Of a stretch of 7,160 bases of DNA, positions 1 through 6,162 are shown one piece after another. The notes beneath the pieces were generated by a model, which had not been told where the DNA came from, did no database searches, and saw nothing but the letters and a program-made list of their open reading frames with translations. Numbering within the stretch: the first letter of the stretch is position 1; every line of letters begins with the position of its first letter. Made by a program: the position numbers and the translations under genes. This DNA comes from Desulfotomaculum sp. (GTDB lineage: Bacteria; Bacillota; Desulfotomaculia; Desulfotomaculales; Nap2-2B). The stretch lies in the NCBI GenBank assembly GCA_003457075.1, contig DMIY01000189.1, forward strand, positions 1 through 7,160, given 5' to 3'.

Positions 1-19
1 AAATAAATACCTGCAATAG

Positions 20-103
20 GCGCAGATAAAGGCAGCATTTCCCGCGGCAATCACCCAGGCCTTTGGGGCCAAGATCGAGCAGATAGACCGCTCCGGGTTT
101 TAA
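20..103 (+). pseudogene. possible C-terminal remnant of an unidentified gene
   Basis: One plus-strand frame is open for 27 codons from 20 and ends in TAA at 101-103. Its translation, ending AKIEQIDRSGF, has ordinary protein-like composition and codon use. The same frame is closed by TAG at 17-19 and has no ATG, GTG or TTG start with an SD in between, so it cannot be a complete gene here. It may be the tail of a gene broken by a nonsense change or frameshift, or simply chance. I do not recognise the family. The opposite strand is also open in one frame over 1-104, with hydrophobic content, so neither strand can be assigned firmly. Confidence 0.25.
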
Positions 104-164
104 TCTTTCCCAGAAGAGTTAATGAGAAATGCGGTAATGTGAAAAATCATTCACTTTTCCCAAC

Positions 165-193
165 TTGCATCTTCTGCCATGTTTTGGTACAAT
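165..193 (+). promoter_or_regulatory. sigma-A-like promoter of the alpha/beta hydrolase gene
   Basis: TTGCAT (165-170) and TACAAT (188-193) are separated by exactly 17 bp. The -10 matches consensus at 5 of 6 positions and the -35 at 3 of 6. Transcription would start near 200, which leaves about 38 nt of leader before the ATG at 238. It also argues against translation from the GTG at 139, which lies upstream of this promoter. Confidence 0.5.
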
Positions 194-205
194 CAAGGTA
201 CCAAA
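183..205. repeat. 8-bp inverted repeat over the -10 region, possible operator
   Basis: TTTGGTAC (183-190) and GTACCAAA (198-205) are perfect inverted copies with a 7-base spacer. The left arm overlaps the predicted -10 box and the right arm covers the predicted start of transcription. That is a classic place for a repressor dimer. No U-rich tract follows, so it is unlikely to be a terminator. The regulator is unknown. Confidence 0.45.
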
Positions 206-219
206 GACAATTAATTTTT

Positions 220-226
220 GAAGGGA
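220..226 (+). promoter_or_regulatory. ribosome binding site that sets the hydrolase start
   Basis: GAAGGGA lies 11 bases before the ATG at 238. It is weaker than the AAGGAGG sites elsewhere in the window, but it is the only purine-rich SD near a start codon of this frame. It lies downstream of the predicted promoter, unlike the GTG at 139. Confidence 0.5.
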
Positions 227-237
227 AAAGAATATTT

Positions 238-1023
238 ATGCCAGATTATTCCCTAATAGATCAACCCGCGCTTTTAAGATTTCTTTTTTATCCCCGGAAA
301 GATTTTAAAGCCTGCCCTCAAAATGCGTTCGATTTTTTTGTCCGGGTGGCAGAAGGAGTTGTAATCTCTTGCCGCTTCTATGCAGGCAATAACATCTGGC
401 CATGGATCATATATTTTCACGGAAACGGTGAAGTGGTCAGCGATTATGATGAAATTGCTCTGTCCTATCACCAAAGAGGGCTTAATCTGGTGGTGACGGA
501 CTACCGGGGCTATGGTGCCAGCACAGGAAACCCAACTTTCGCCAGTCTGATTAAGGATGCTCACTACTTGTTTAAGGCAATAGCGGAAGAACTGCTTCAA
601 AAAGAGTTAAAACAGGACTTGTGGATCATGGGAAGATCCCTGGGAAGTGTTTCTGCTTTGGAACTGGCTTGCCACTACCCGGATAAAATCAAAGGTCTGA
701 TTATCGAAAGCGGCTTTGCCGGCATAGTCAGGCTCATCAAACATCTGGGCCTGCCCTCGCCGGACATAAATTTAAATCCATTAGAAGAGGAATGTGTGGA
801 AACTGTAGGTAAGATTTCTGTGCCGGCTTTAATTATTCACGGGCAGTACGATACTCTTATACCTCTGCAAGAGGCTAAGTATCTATTTGAATACCTGGGG
901 ACAGCCCAGAAACAACTTGTCATCATTCCAAATGCTGACCACAATGACATTATGTTTGTCGGCCATGAGCAGTATTTTGAAGCAATCCAGAGGTTTATTG
1001 AAAGTACGGGCCAGAATTTTTAA
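238..1023 (+). CDS. alpha/beta hydrolase (serine hydrolase, S33/ABHD17-like)
   Basis: A 261-residue protein starting MPDYSLIDQP, with no signal peptide or clear membrane segment, so probably cytoplasmic. The alpha/beta-hydrolase landmarks appear in order: HGNG oxyanion motif at 61-64, conserved DYRGYGAS segment after it, nucleophile elbow GRSLG at 132-136 with Ser134, acid Asp205 in HGQYDTLIP, and catalytic His235 in NADHND. This layout and length match the S33-like or ABHD17/BEM46-like hydrolases of bacteria, which are serine esterases or peptidases. The fold does not give the substrate. The frame is open back to a GTG at 139, but ATG 238 is preferred because promoter elements lie between the two and an SD-like site precedes 238. 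The gene stands alone and converges on the leuA operon, leaving 58 bp between stop codons with no clear terminator hairpin. Confidence 0.88.
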   Translation: MPDYSLIDQPALLRFLFYPRKDFKACPQNAFDFFVRVAEGVVISCRFYAGNNIWPWIIYFHGNGEVVSDYDEIALSYHQRGLNLVVTDYRGYGASTGNPTFASLIKDAHYLFKAIAEELLQKELKQDLWIMGRSLGSVSALELACHYPDKIKGLIIESGFAGIVRLIKHLGLPSPDINLNPLEEECVETVGKISVPALIIHGQYDTLIPLQEAKYLFEYLGTAQKQLVIIPNADHNDIMFVGHEQYFEAIQRFIESTGQNF

Positions 1024-1081
1024 ACCTCAACATTAAAACGGGCGTTGGGCTAAAAAAAAGAAACACAAGAAGATTCCCTCC

Positions 1082-2107
1082 TCATAAAACTTTACCGTTG
1101 GCTGAATAAATTTTCATTATATCCTGGTAAGCTGGAGCGCCACTTACTGACCGCGCGGCACGTACAGCGCGGCGGACAGCCGTTTCCAGAACACGGGCAG
1201 CTATGGCCCCAACAAAGTTTACGTCTGCGGTAACCCTGCCGGTAGCCAGGGCAAATGTCGTGTCACCGTCATACATTGTATGTATGGGCTCGATACAACG
1301 GGCCAGGCCGGCGTTGGCCATCTGGGCCACTTTGTTGGTTTCCTCCTTGGTCAGTCTGGCGGAAGTCACGACAACCGCCAGCGTAGTGTTCTGAATAAGT
1401 GCGGAATCTCCGGCGCCGGCATACGATTTAAAAATCTCTTGCTTCCAAATGGACAGCGTGGAGATTATTTTACCTGTGGCTGGATCCCGCGGGCCGGCCA
1501 TTACCCGGCCATCCTCGTCCAGCACGTCTCCTATGGCATTCACAGCAACAACGGCAGCTACCGTCAATCCATTTCCTAAGTCTTCCCACCAGGCGCCAAG
1601 TCCGGATTTAATACGAAAGTCGTTGCCTAATATGTGGCCCAATATTTTGGAGACCGTGGCTCCCGTACCGGCCCCTATGTTGCCCTCGGCCACGTTACCG
1701 CTTTTTGCGTTTTCACATGCTTCGTAGCCCATAGTCTTATCGGGCCGCACGCGGGGATCGCCAATCGCCAGGTCAAACAATACTGCCGCCGGCACAATAG
1801 GCACACGCCCTGCTTTGGTTTCAAAACCTATGCCTCTTTCCTCCAGCCAGGCCATCACACCTCCGGCAGCATCCAGGCCAAAGGCACTCCCCCCGGTAAG
1901 CAAAACACCATGTACCTTTTCCACCCGGCAAACAGGGCGCAGTAATTCCGTTTCCCGGCTGCCGGGAGCAGAACCCCGGATATCCACACCTCCTACTGCA
2001 CCTTCTTCTACCAGCACTACCGTACAGCCTGTAAGAGCCTTGCTATTCGTGGCATGGCCAACTTTCACCGCCGGGTCGGGAACAAAATTGTTGGGTTCTA
2101 TTGCCAT
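1082..2107 (-). CDS. P1-family (S58) Ntn-hydrolase peptidase, DmpA/NylC-like
   Basis: A 341-residue member of peptidase family S58, the L-aminopeptidase/D-esterase (DmpA) group. Family members are made as one chain that cuts itself, and the new N-terminal Ser or Thr then acts as nucleophile. Visible landmarks are GGVDIRGSAPG at 39-49, LTGGSAFGLDAA at 70-81, EGNIGAGTGAT at 141-151, and IQNTTLAVVVTSA at 238-250. By comparison with NylC, where the cut is Asn/Thr, processing should fall between Asn240 and Thr241. MYDGDTTFALATG at 278-290 carries the conserved acidic residues. No signal peptide is seen. Known relatives release N-terminal amino acids or hydrolyse amides, beta-peptides or nylon oligomers, so the substrate is open. 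The start has AAGGAGGG 10 bases upstream (2118-2125). It lies 39 bp after leuA with no terminator visible, so it is probably co-transcribed from the leucine T-box promoter. Confidence 0.93.
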   Translation of the reverse strand: MAIEPNNFVPDPAVKVGHATNSKALTGCTVVLVEEGAVGGVDIRGSAPGSRETELLRPVCRVEKVHGVLLTGGSAFGLDAAGGVMAWLEERGIGFETKAGRVPIVPAAVLFDLAIGDPRVRPDKTMGYEACENAKSGNVAEGNIGAGTGATVSKILGHILGNDFRIKSGLGAWWEDLGNGLTVAAVVAVNAIGDVLDEDGRVMAGPRDPATGKIISTLSIWKQEIFKSYAGAGDSALIQNTTLAVVVTSARLTKEETNKVAQMANAGLARCIEPIHTMYDGDTTFALATGRVTADVNFVGAIAARVLETAVRRAVRAARSVSGAPAYQDIMKIYSANGKVL

Positions 2108-2146
2108 TTGGACAAAACCCTCCTTAAAATTAAAATTCCTTGTTAG

Positions 2147-3667
2147 CTAATCACCGGTACTCATTTGCGTTCTTGCCTTTATTAAGGCGTTTAGATATGC
2201 CCTGGCGCTTGCCTCTATTACATCGGTGCTCAATCCACGACCGACATAAAGTTTCGCATCGCCGGCGCGTATCTTTACCATGGCGTCTCCCATGGCATCC
2301 TTACCCCTGCTTACTGATTTTAAAGAGTAGTTTTCCAGGGTTACTTCGCACTGGAGTAAACGATCGATGGTCTTGAATATCGCGTCTACAGGACCGTTAC
2401 CACAGGCAGCATCGCTGACTGTTTGACCATCCATGTCCAGCTCTATCGTTGCCATTGCTTTTGCCGGCCCGGCAGTACTTACCGAAAAGCTCTTCATAAA
2501 TATTTTTCCCCTGCCATTACCCTCCTTATCTCCCATCAAAGCATACAAATCTTCATCGAATATTTCTTGCTTTTGGTCAGCCAGGCGTAAAAACCTTTCG
2601 TAAACTTTATTCAGTGTCTGGTTGTCTATCTGATACCCCAATTCTTCAAGACGATAACGCAGGGCGTGGCGGCCTGACCTGGCAGTCAGCACGATCCTGT
2701 TTTGAGGAACACCAATTACTTCCGGATGAATGATTTCATAAGTGGTTCGTTCCTTTAAAACTCCATCCTGATGAATGCCGGAAGCATGCATAAAAGCGTT
2801 TTCTCCTACAATAGCCTTGAATTCGGGCACCGGGACTCCCGTAATTTTGGAAACCAGCCTGCTGGTACGGGCTATTTCCTTGTAATTAATAATGGTCTGA
2901 ATTCCAAAGCGGGAAGGCTGCGTGTAAATAGCCATAATCACTTCTTCTAAGGCTGTATTTCCTGCTCTTTCGCCAATGCCGTTGATAGTGCCCTCCACCT
3001 GCGATGCGCCTGCCTTAATTCCTGCCAGTGAGTTGGCAGTGGCCATCCCCAAGTCATTGTGACAATGTACGCTTACAATAGCACGATCAATATTCTTTAC
3101 ATTCTCCATCACCCAGGCGATTAGCTCCCCGTATTCCCAGGGCGTAGCGTATCCCACGGTGTCAGGAATGTTTACCACAGTGGCTCCTGCCTCTATTACA
3201 CCTGTCAGTACGCAAGCCAGTATTTCCGGCTCGGTACGGAAAGCATCTTCCGAATAGAATTCTATATCGGACACATATTTTTTGGCGTGTTTTACCGCTT
3301 CTACAGCCATCTGTATTCCTTGTTCCGGTGTAACACCCAGCTTGTATTGGCGGTGAATGGGGGATAGGGCAAGGCCGGTATGGATCCTGGGCTGTTCTGC
3401 TTCTTTGATGGCTTCCCAGCAAAGATTAATATCCTCCGGGACAGCGCGGGAAAGGCCGCAGATAATCACTCCTTTTATTTCCCGGGCTATTCTCTGCACG
3501 GCTTCAAAATCTCCCGGTGAAGAAGCAGGAAAACCGGCCTCAATTATGTCCACCCCAAGATTTACCAGTTGTTGGCTTATTTCCAGCTTCTCACGGATAT
3601 TCAGGGTTAACCCCAGCGACTGTTCTCCATCCCGCAAGGTAGTGTCGAAAACATACAGTCTGCGCAT
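2147..3667 (-). CDS. leuA: 2-isopropylmalate synthase
   Basis: A 506-residue cytoplasmic enzyme for the first committed step of leucine synthesis: 2-oxoisovalerate plus acetyl-CoA gives 2-isopropylmalate. The N-terminal HMGL-like TIM barrel (about 1-270) has LRDGEQ at 11-16, GFPASSPGDFEAV at 45-57, metal-binding HCHNDLG at 201-207, and NGIGERAGNTALEEV at 229-243. The linker carries GENAFMHASGIHQDGVLK at 288-305. The C-terminal LeuA dimer or regulatory domain (about 385-500) has GNGPVDAI at 423-430 and GRGLSTDVIEASARAYLNAL at 477-496 or so, where leucine normally binds for feedback inhibition. Length is normal for the full two-domain form. A small oddity is SLGL after LRDGEQ, where SPG is usual. 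Citramalate synthase is the main alternative, but the leucine-type T-box upstream favours LeuA. An AAGGAGG site (3677-3683) sits 9 bases before the ATG. leuB, leuC and leuD are not in the window. Confidence 0.95.
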   Translation of the reverse strand: MRRLYVFDTTLRDGEQSLGLTLNIREKLEISQQLVNLGVDIIEAGFPASSPGDFEAVQRIAREIKGVIICGLSRAVPEDINLCWEAIKEAEQPRIHTGLALSPIHRQYKLGVTPEQGIQMAVEAVKHAKKYVSDIEFYSEDAFRTEPEILACVLTGVIEAGATVVNIPDTVGYATPWEYGELIAWVMENVKNIDRAIVSVHCHNDLGMATANSLAGIKAGASQVEGTINGIGERAGNTALEEVIMAIYTQPSRFGIQTIINYKEIARTSRLVSKITGVPVPEFKAIVGENAFMHASGIHQDGVLKERTTYEIIHPEVIGVPQNRIVLTARSGRHALRYRLEELGYQIDNQTLNKVYERFLRLADQKQEIFDEDLYALMGDKEGNGRGKIFMKSFSVSTAGPAKAMATIELDMDGQTVSDAACGNGPVDAIFKTIDRLLQCEVTLENYSLKSVSRGKDAMGDAMVKIRAGDAKLYVGRGLSTDVIEASARAYLNALIKARTQMSTGD

Positions 3668-3712
3668 AAATTTTTTCCTCCTTGGAATCAGTTGTATCCT
3701 TGCTTGCGTCTA

Positions 3713-3752
3713 CAAATAAGAAACCCTTCATCTATGTTGAGACGAAGGGTTT
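3713..3752 (-). terminator. intrinsic terminator of the T-box leader
   Basis: On the minus strand AAACCCTTC (3744-3752) pairs with GAAGGGTTT (3721-3729), extended by three more pairs after one mismatch, with a short loop. The 3' arm runs into the T-rich TTTCTTATTT. Its 5' half overlaps the antiterminator strand, so the two hairpins are mutually exclusive. This is the OFF state when tRNA-Leu is charged. Confidence 0.9.
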
Positions 3753-4003
3753 TTCTTCGCGGTACCACTCAACTTAACAGTTGCTGCAAATAAGCAACTG
3801 TTCCCTTAAGCAAGAGTACAGGAAAAACTTTTTTCCGATACCCCCTTTCTTTTAACGGTGAAAGCTCCGTCCGGGCCTACTTTCCTAAGATTTCGGCCGA
3901 CTACTCAAGGGGGAGTTCAGTACAGCGTAAGGACCGCCTCACACCACCCGGCGGCTCTCTGTATCTCTACAACTGGCACTTACTATTCCCTATCATCGCC
4001 ATT
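3721..4003 (-). ncRNA. T-box riboswitch, leucine type, leuA leader
   Basis: Read on the minus strand, the leader begins with the Stem I pattern GATAGGGAATAGTA, then AGAGAGCC, then an apical stem (CCGCC 3934-3938 with GGCGG 3950-3954). On the return side is GAACTC, which gives a CUC (Leu) specifier at 3913-3915. Stem III is a 9-bp hairpin (3776-3784 with 3794-3802). The T-box GAGTGGTACCGCG (3758-3770) is close to the family consensus AGGGTGGNACCGCG. GTTGAG (minus, 3768-3773) pairs with CTCAAC (3736-3741) to form the antiterminator, which competes with the terminator. Uncharged tRNA-Leu should pair with the specifier and with the T-box bulge and so permit leuA transcription. A caveat is that the base after CUC is C, where a purine is more common. 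Confidence 0.93.
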
Positions 4004-4022
4004 TTTAAGGTTTTCATGATTG

Positions 4023-4064
4023 TGATCTTGATTTTAACTATTTCCCATAGCTATGTCAAGATCA
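4023..4064. repeat. 9-bp inverted repeat plus inner palindrome on the leuA promoter
   Basis: TGATCTTGA (4023-4031) and TCAAGATCA (4056-4064) are perfect inverted copies whose centres are 33 bp apart, about three turns of DNA. One arm covers the -35 box and the other the -10 edge and the start of transcription. Inside, CATAGCTATG (4046-4055) is a 10-bp perfect palindrome touching the -35. This looks like operator DNA for a dimeric regulator acting in addition to the T-box. The 24-base loop and lack of a U-tract make it a poor terminator for etfA. Confidence 0.4.
4031..4059 (-). promoter_or_regulatory. promoter of the leuA operon
   Basis: On the minus strand a perfect TTGACA (4054-4059) and TAAAAT (4031-4036) are separated by exactly 17 bp. 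The -10 matches consensus at 5 of 6 positions. Transcription should begin near 4024, giving a leader of about 357 nt that contains the whole T-box before leuA. A promoter this strong fits control by premature termination downstream. Confidence 0.85.
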
Positions 4065-4082
4065 ATATTATTAAGTAATTTT

Positions 4083-5069
4083 TTATGAAGAAGCCAATAA
4101 TTTCTTGAATTCTTCAGTAAGAATGGGTACTGCCTGGAAAAGATCGCCCACGATACCGTAATCAGCTACTTTAAAGATGTTTGCTTCCGGATCTTTGTTA
4201 ACAGCAACAATACATTTGGAAGAACCCATCCCTGCTAAATGCTGAATAGCTCCAGAAATACCACAAGCAATGTAAAGAACAGGTGATACAGTTTTTCCGG
4301 TCTGGCCTACCTGCATACTTTGCGGTACCCATCCCGCATCAACCGCCGCCCGGGAAGCGCCCACGGCTGCGCCTACGACATCGGCCAGCGCTTCTAAGAT
4401 TACGTAATTTTCGGGTCCCTTCATACCACGACCACCTGAAACAATAACATCAGCTTCGGTAAGTTCGGGACGGGTACTTACCTGGCGTACTATATCCTTG
4501 ATTATCTGCCGGATGTCGCCGGGGCTAGCCGATACATTTATTACCTCAGCAGTCTTTCCTGTTTGAGGCGCCCCAACAGGCAGGACATTGGGCCTGAAAG
4601 TAGCCATTATTGGCCGTGCTTCAGGACAAGCGACTTTAGTAAATGCTTTGCCGGCATAAATTGGCCGCGTAAAAATCAGTTGGCCGTTTTCCAGTTCCAC
4701 GTTGATACAATCGGTCATTAAACCTGTCTCCAAGCGTTGAGCCACCTGGACCGCCAGATCTCTGCCACGAGCGGTATATCCCATTAGGAAAGCAATAGGT
4801 TGATACTCTTTAACCAGGGCAGCAACAACATTTGTATACCCGTCTGTAGTGTAATTCTCTAAAGCTTCATTCTCTGCCACATATACCTTGTCGGCGCCAT
4901 ATTCACCTAATGCCGGGGCTAATTCAGCCACACCCTTACCAGGTAAAACAGCGCAAAGTTCTTCTCCTAACTGGTCAGCAACCTTGCGTGCTGCACTTAA
5001 CAATTCATAGGTTACCTTCTTTATTTTTCCATCACGCAGTTCTACAAATACCCAAATTCCTTTTGCCAT
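4083..5069 (-). CDS. etfA: electron transfer flavoprotein alpha subunit
   Basis: A 328-residue soluble protein of usual length for EtfA, which holds the main FAD and pairs with EtfB. The N-terminal domain (about 1-190) starts [10 protein letters not shown], as is typical. The C-terminal FAD domain shows VSGGRGM at 210-216, [11 protein letters not shown] at 237-247, [11 protein letters not shown] at 253-263, GISGAIQH at 270-277, and the family signature NKDPEANIF at 291-299. There is no N-terminal ferredoxin-like extension, which some anaerobe EtfA proteins carry. The heterodimer passes electrons between acyl-CoA dehydrogenase-type enzymes and a quinone reductase or other acceptors. In anaerobes some EtfAB perform flavin-based electron bifurcation, and I cannot tell which type this is by eye. 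The ATG lies 17 bp after the etfB stop with its SD overlapping that stop. No terminator is evident between etfA and the leuA promoter. Confidence 0.95.
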   Translation of the reverse strand: MAKGIWVFVELRDGKIKKVTYELLSAARKVADQLGEELCAVLPGKGVAELAPALGEYGADKVYVAENEALENYTTDGYTNVVAALVKEYQPIAFLMGYTARGRDLAVQVAQRLETGLMTDCINVELENGQLIFTRPIYAGKAFTKVACPEARPIMATFRPNVLPVGAPQTGKTAEVINVSASPGDIRQIIKDIVRQVSTRPELTEADVIVSGGRGMKGPENYVILEALADVVGAAVGASRAAVDAGWVPQSMQVGQTGKTVSPVLYIACGISGAIQHLAGMGSSKCIVAVNKDPEANIFKVADYGIVGDLFQAVPILTEEFKKLLASS

Positions 5070-5080
5070 CTATTATATTA

Positions 5081-5089
5081 ACCTCCTTA
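5081..5089 (-). promoter_or_regulatory. etfA ribosome binding site overlapping the etfB stop
   Basis: TAAGGAGGT (minus strand) joins the etfB stop codon TAA (5087-5089) to a full SD 11 bases before the etfA ATG. A ribosome ending etfB would sit directly on the etfA initiation region. This favours translational coupling and equal amounts of the two subunits. Confidence 0.85.
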
Positions 5090-5857
5090 GAGAATTTTTG
5101 CTTCTTCGCGCAAAGCTTTTACTAAAGCCGTCGCTGCTTCCGGCACTTCACCTTCGATAATCTTCCCGGCGGCCCTGGGTGAGGGCATGAAAAAGCTCAA
5201 TGCCTTTACTTTTGGAGCTACCTGGGCAACATCCATCCCCAGGTCAGCAAGACTCTTTTTCTCCATGGGTTTCTTCTTGGCCTGCATGATACCCTTCATG
5301 GAAGGATAGCGAGGTTCATTCAGGCCCTTTTGAGCAGTAAGCATTGCCGGTAAAGAAACTTCTATTACTTCATTTCCACCTTCAATTTCGCAAGTAGCCA
5401 CTGCTTTGTTTTCTCCTACTTCAACCTGGTTTACCATTTTTACCACGGGTATGCCGAGAATTTCCGCTATCCGCCCGGCTACTTGAGCTGAACCATCGTC
5501 AACGGCCCTGAACCCTCCCCAAATAAGGTCATACTCCATACCGGAAATAGCCTTGGCCAAAATAGTAGCCGTCGTATATTCATCGATTTCTTCCATTTCT
5601 GAACTGATTAGAACAGCTTTATCAGCACCCATGGCCAGGGCCTGACGCAGTGCGTCCTGGACCTCCGGGTTACCTGCACTGATTACCGTAACCTCTCCCC
5701 CGTGTTTTTCTTTTATTCGCAGGGCTTCTTCTACAGCAAATTCGTCATAGGGGTTGAGGATCAGGCTCACTCCCTGACGATTAATCTTACCGCTGCTATC
5801 TAAGCCAATCTTGGCTTCTGTGTCAAAAGTTTGCTTCATGCAGACTAAAATCTTCAT
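5087..5857 (-). CDS. etfB: electron transfer flavoprotein beta subunit
   Basis: A 256-residue partner of EtfA with the standard start MKILVCMKQTFDTEA. Other family landmarks are LNPYDEFAVEEALRIKE at 34-50, ALAMGADKAVLI at 73-84, GGFRAVDDGSAQVAGRIAEI at 114-133 (the nucleotide-binding region where canonical forms bind AMP and bifurcating forms a second FAD), and the EtfB signature around CEIEGGNEVIEVSLPAML at 156-173. The C-terminal arm that wraps onto EtfA is present. Length is normal. AAGGAGG (5864-5870) sits 6 bases before the ATG. It is the first gene of a two-gene unit with etfA. The usual partners (acyl-CoA dehydrogenase, EtfQO-like or FixCX proteins) are absent on both sides, so the electron donor and acceptor are unknown from context. 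Confidence 0.95.
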   Translation of the reverse strand: MKILVCMKQTFDTEAKIGLDSSGKINRQGVSLILNPYDEFAVEEALRIKEKHGGEVTVISAGNPEVQDALRQALAMGADKAVLISSEMEEIDEYTTATILAKAISGMEYDLIWGGFRAVDDGSAQVAGRIAEILGIPVVKMVNQVEVGENKAVATCEIEGGNEVIEVSLPAMLTAQKGLNEPRYPSMKGIMQAKKKPMEKKSLADLGMDVAQVAPKVKALSFFMPSPRAAGKIIEGEVPEAATALVKALREEAKIL

Positions 5858-5870
5858 GCTTTTCCTCCTT

Positions 5871-6048
5871 TTGTATTTTACTTCAACCTACCCGTGATGG
5901 TTTTACCCTTCGAGCCTTCCAGTAAGCAATTTTAACCTCCCTCCATAATTAAGGTTTTAAATTATTATATAAAATTATTTTAACAGTTACCTATGCCTTT
6001 TGTACAGAGAAAGTTTTTATCCCCACACGACATTTCTAAAATAATCTC
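5871..6048. other. non-coding part of the etfB-htpX divergent region
   Basis: The 305 bp between the divergent etfB and htpX starts hold regulatory DNA only. On the etfB side are an A+T-rich core at 5945-5985 with promoter-like boxes, and a strong SD-like GGAGGGAGG (minus, 5936-5944) followed six bases later by a possible 8-codon leader reading frame (5903-5929). The stretch 6007-6048 holds nothing I can name. No conserved riboswitch was recognised. Confidence 0.5.
5977..6006 (-). promoter_or_regulatory. candidate promoter for etfBA
   Basis: On the minus strand TGTACA (6001-6006) and TAAAAT (5977-5982) are 18 bp apart in a very A+T-rich stretch. A perfect TATAAT at 5964-5969 is also present but has no good -35 at 16-18 bp, so the exact start is uncertain. 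Either choice gives a leader of roughly 100-120 nt before etfB. Confidence 0.35.
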
Positions 6049-6077
6049 TTGCTCCGGTCATCCCGTTCAGGTATAAT
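6049..6077 (+). promoter_or_regulatory. promoter of htpX
   Basis: A perfect TATAAT (6072-6077) lies 17 bp after TTGCTC (6049-6054), whose TTG core matches the -35 consensus. Transcription should begin near 6084, with about 79 nt of leader before the ATG. I do not see a CIRCE-type inverted repeat (TTAGCACTC-N9-GAGTGCTAA), so HrcA control is not indicated. Confidence 0.65.
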
Positions 6078-6140
6078 ATGCCTGGGAAAAACGATAAACC
6101 AAAGAAAGATTTTAAGCGTCGTTTTGTAGATAAAAAAGAT

Positions 6141-6150
6141 AAAGGAGGAT
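6141..6150 (+). promoter_or_regulatory. htpX ribosome binding site with long spacing
   Basis: AAAGGAGGAT is a strong SD, but its GGAGG core ends 14 bases before the only usable ATG at 6163. That is longer than the 6-11 bases seen at the other genes here. The protein from 6163 begins exactly as HtpX proteins do, so the start is kept and the spacing may lower translation. Confidence 0.6.
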
Positions 6151-6162
6151 AAGCAGAGCAAT

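Noticed and set aside
17..19. In-frame TAG as a pyrrolysine codon
   Set aside because: Known pyrrolysine sites in MtmB, MtbB and MttB lie in the interior of proteins near 460-500 residues, not 27 codons from the end, and no methyltransferase motif is visible in the few codons around it.
139..237. Hydrolase starting at GTG 139 (33 extra residues)
   Set aside because: A promoter with 17-bp spacing lies inside this stretch, no SD precedes 139, and the extra residues add no recognised domain. ATG 238 has an SD-like site.
274..600. 108-codon minus-strand frame inside the hydrolase gene
   Set aside because: Lies opposite a gene with an intact catalytic triad, and has no SD or family motif.
1203..2376. 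Several plus-strand frames of 63-111 codons across the S58 peptidase and the leuA end
   Set aside because: All are opposite two well-conserved genes and show no domain or initiation signal. They are shadows of the minus-strand coding bias.
3357..3719. 120-codon plus-strand frame opposite the 5' end of leuA
   Set aside because: Antisense to the LeuA catalytic barrel, with no SD. It runs into the T-box leader.
4023..4064. The TGATCTTGA/TCAAGATCA repeat as a terminator for etfA
   Set aside because: The loop would be 24 bases, the stem is not G+C-rich and no U-tract follows. It coincides with the leuA promoter instead.
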